Below are positions 5,318 to 5,531 of a stretch of 5,531 nt of DNA, one piece after another. The translations under genes were made by a program, and so were the position numbers. Positions within the stretch are counted from its first letter, which is position 1. Each line of letters begins with the position of its first letter. Source of the stretch: Thermodesulfovibrionales bacterium (GTDB lineage Bacteria > Nitrospirota > Thermodesulfovibrionia > Thermodesulfovibrionales > SM23-35); assembly GCA_022013235.1 (NCBI GenBank), contig JAKLQR010000001.1:1-5531 (forward strand). Direction: 5' to 3'. The notes below the pieces were generated by a model. That model was given only the letters and a program-made list of their open reading frames with translations. It searched no databases and was not told where the DNA came from.

Positions 5318-5531
5318 TACGTCTGCTTATTGCCGATGACCACGCAATTGTCAGGAGAGGACTGAAACAGATAATCTCCGAAACTTCAGATATGTTCGTT
5401 GTGGCAGAGGCGAGCAGCGGACTGGAAGCGCTTGATAAATTGGCCGATAACAGTTTTGACGTGGTACTCCTGGATATCTCGATGCCCGGGAAGAGCGGAA
5501 TGGATGTCCTCAGGCAGTTGAAAAAGAAGAA
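5314..5531 (+). CDS. NarL/FixJ-type response regulator, N-terminal part (3' end outside window)
   Basis: The visible 72 residues are the first two thirds of a receiver domain: acidic pair D8-D9 in LLIADDHAIVRRGLKQII, and phospho-acceptor D54 in LLDISMPGKSG. This opening is typical of NarL/FixJ regulators, whose C-terminal LuxR-type helix-turn-helix would lie beyond the window. I chose ATG 5314 because the MIRLLIADDH start matches the family and it overlaps the preceding stop as ATGA. An in-frame ATG at 5299 would add MRIYR but has no ribosome-binding site. The receiver sequence differs clearly from that of the regulator at 649-996, so it is not a duplicate. Its kinase is not in the window. 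Confidence 0.92.
   Translation, partial: MIRLLIADDHAIVRRGLKQIISETSDMFVVAEASSGLEALDKLADNSFDVVLLDISMPGKSGMDVLRQLKKK

Overview
The window looks like an ordinary chromosomal stretch from an anaerobic or microaerophilic Gram-negative-type bacterium. The MoeA fused to a periplasmic-binding-protein-like (PBP) domain, the NtrB-like histidine kinase beside a single-domain receiver, and the mid-range base composition would suit Nitrospirota or a Desulfobacterota-like lineage. This placement is an inference from protein style and is uncertain. I see no tRNA, rRNA, CRISPR array, transposase or other mobile element.

Positions 1-2949 (+ strand) form a tight operon. It runs from the 3' part of a histidine kinase (cut by the window edge just before its H-box), through a single-domain response regulator overlapping it by ATGA, to a 649-residue MoeA-PBP fusion starting 3 bases after the regulator's stop. 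The kinase and receiver make a phosphorelay pair with no DNA-binding output. The third gene is a molybdenum (or tungsten) cofactor enzyme with an attached ligand-binding-like domain.

Positions 2950-4847 (- strand) converge on that operon with no gap: the two stop codons abut as TGATTA. In transcription order there is a 59-residue, very basic small ORF (4847-4668, unrecognised), then scpB (segregation and condensation protein B), then a secreted cell-wall hydrolase with three LysM domains and an NlpC/P60 domain. scpB and the hydrolase overlap by ATGA. A good sigma70-like promoter sits just before scpB. scpA is not adjacent.

Positions 4848-5313 are an AT-rich divergent intergenic region that appears to be the main regulatory area. 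On the + strand it carries a sigma54-like -24/-12 element, then a sigma70-like promoter whose -10 box lies in an 8-3-8 inverted repeat, then a 33-codon upstream ORF (GTG at 5216). That ORF's stop overlaps the start of a second response regulator (NarL/FixJ type, truncated by the window end) as ATGA. Two CACCTC (anti-Shine-Dalgarno-like) copies inside the upstream ORF can pair with a GGGGTGAG ribosome-binding-like site. This suggests a translational control element ahead of the regulator, and it is the most novel-looking part of the window.
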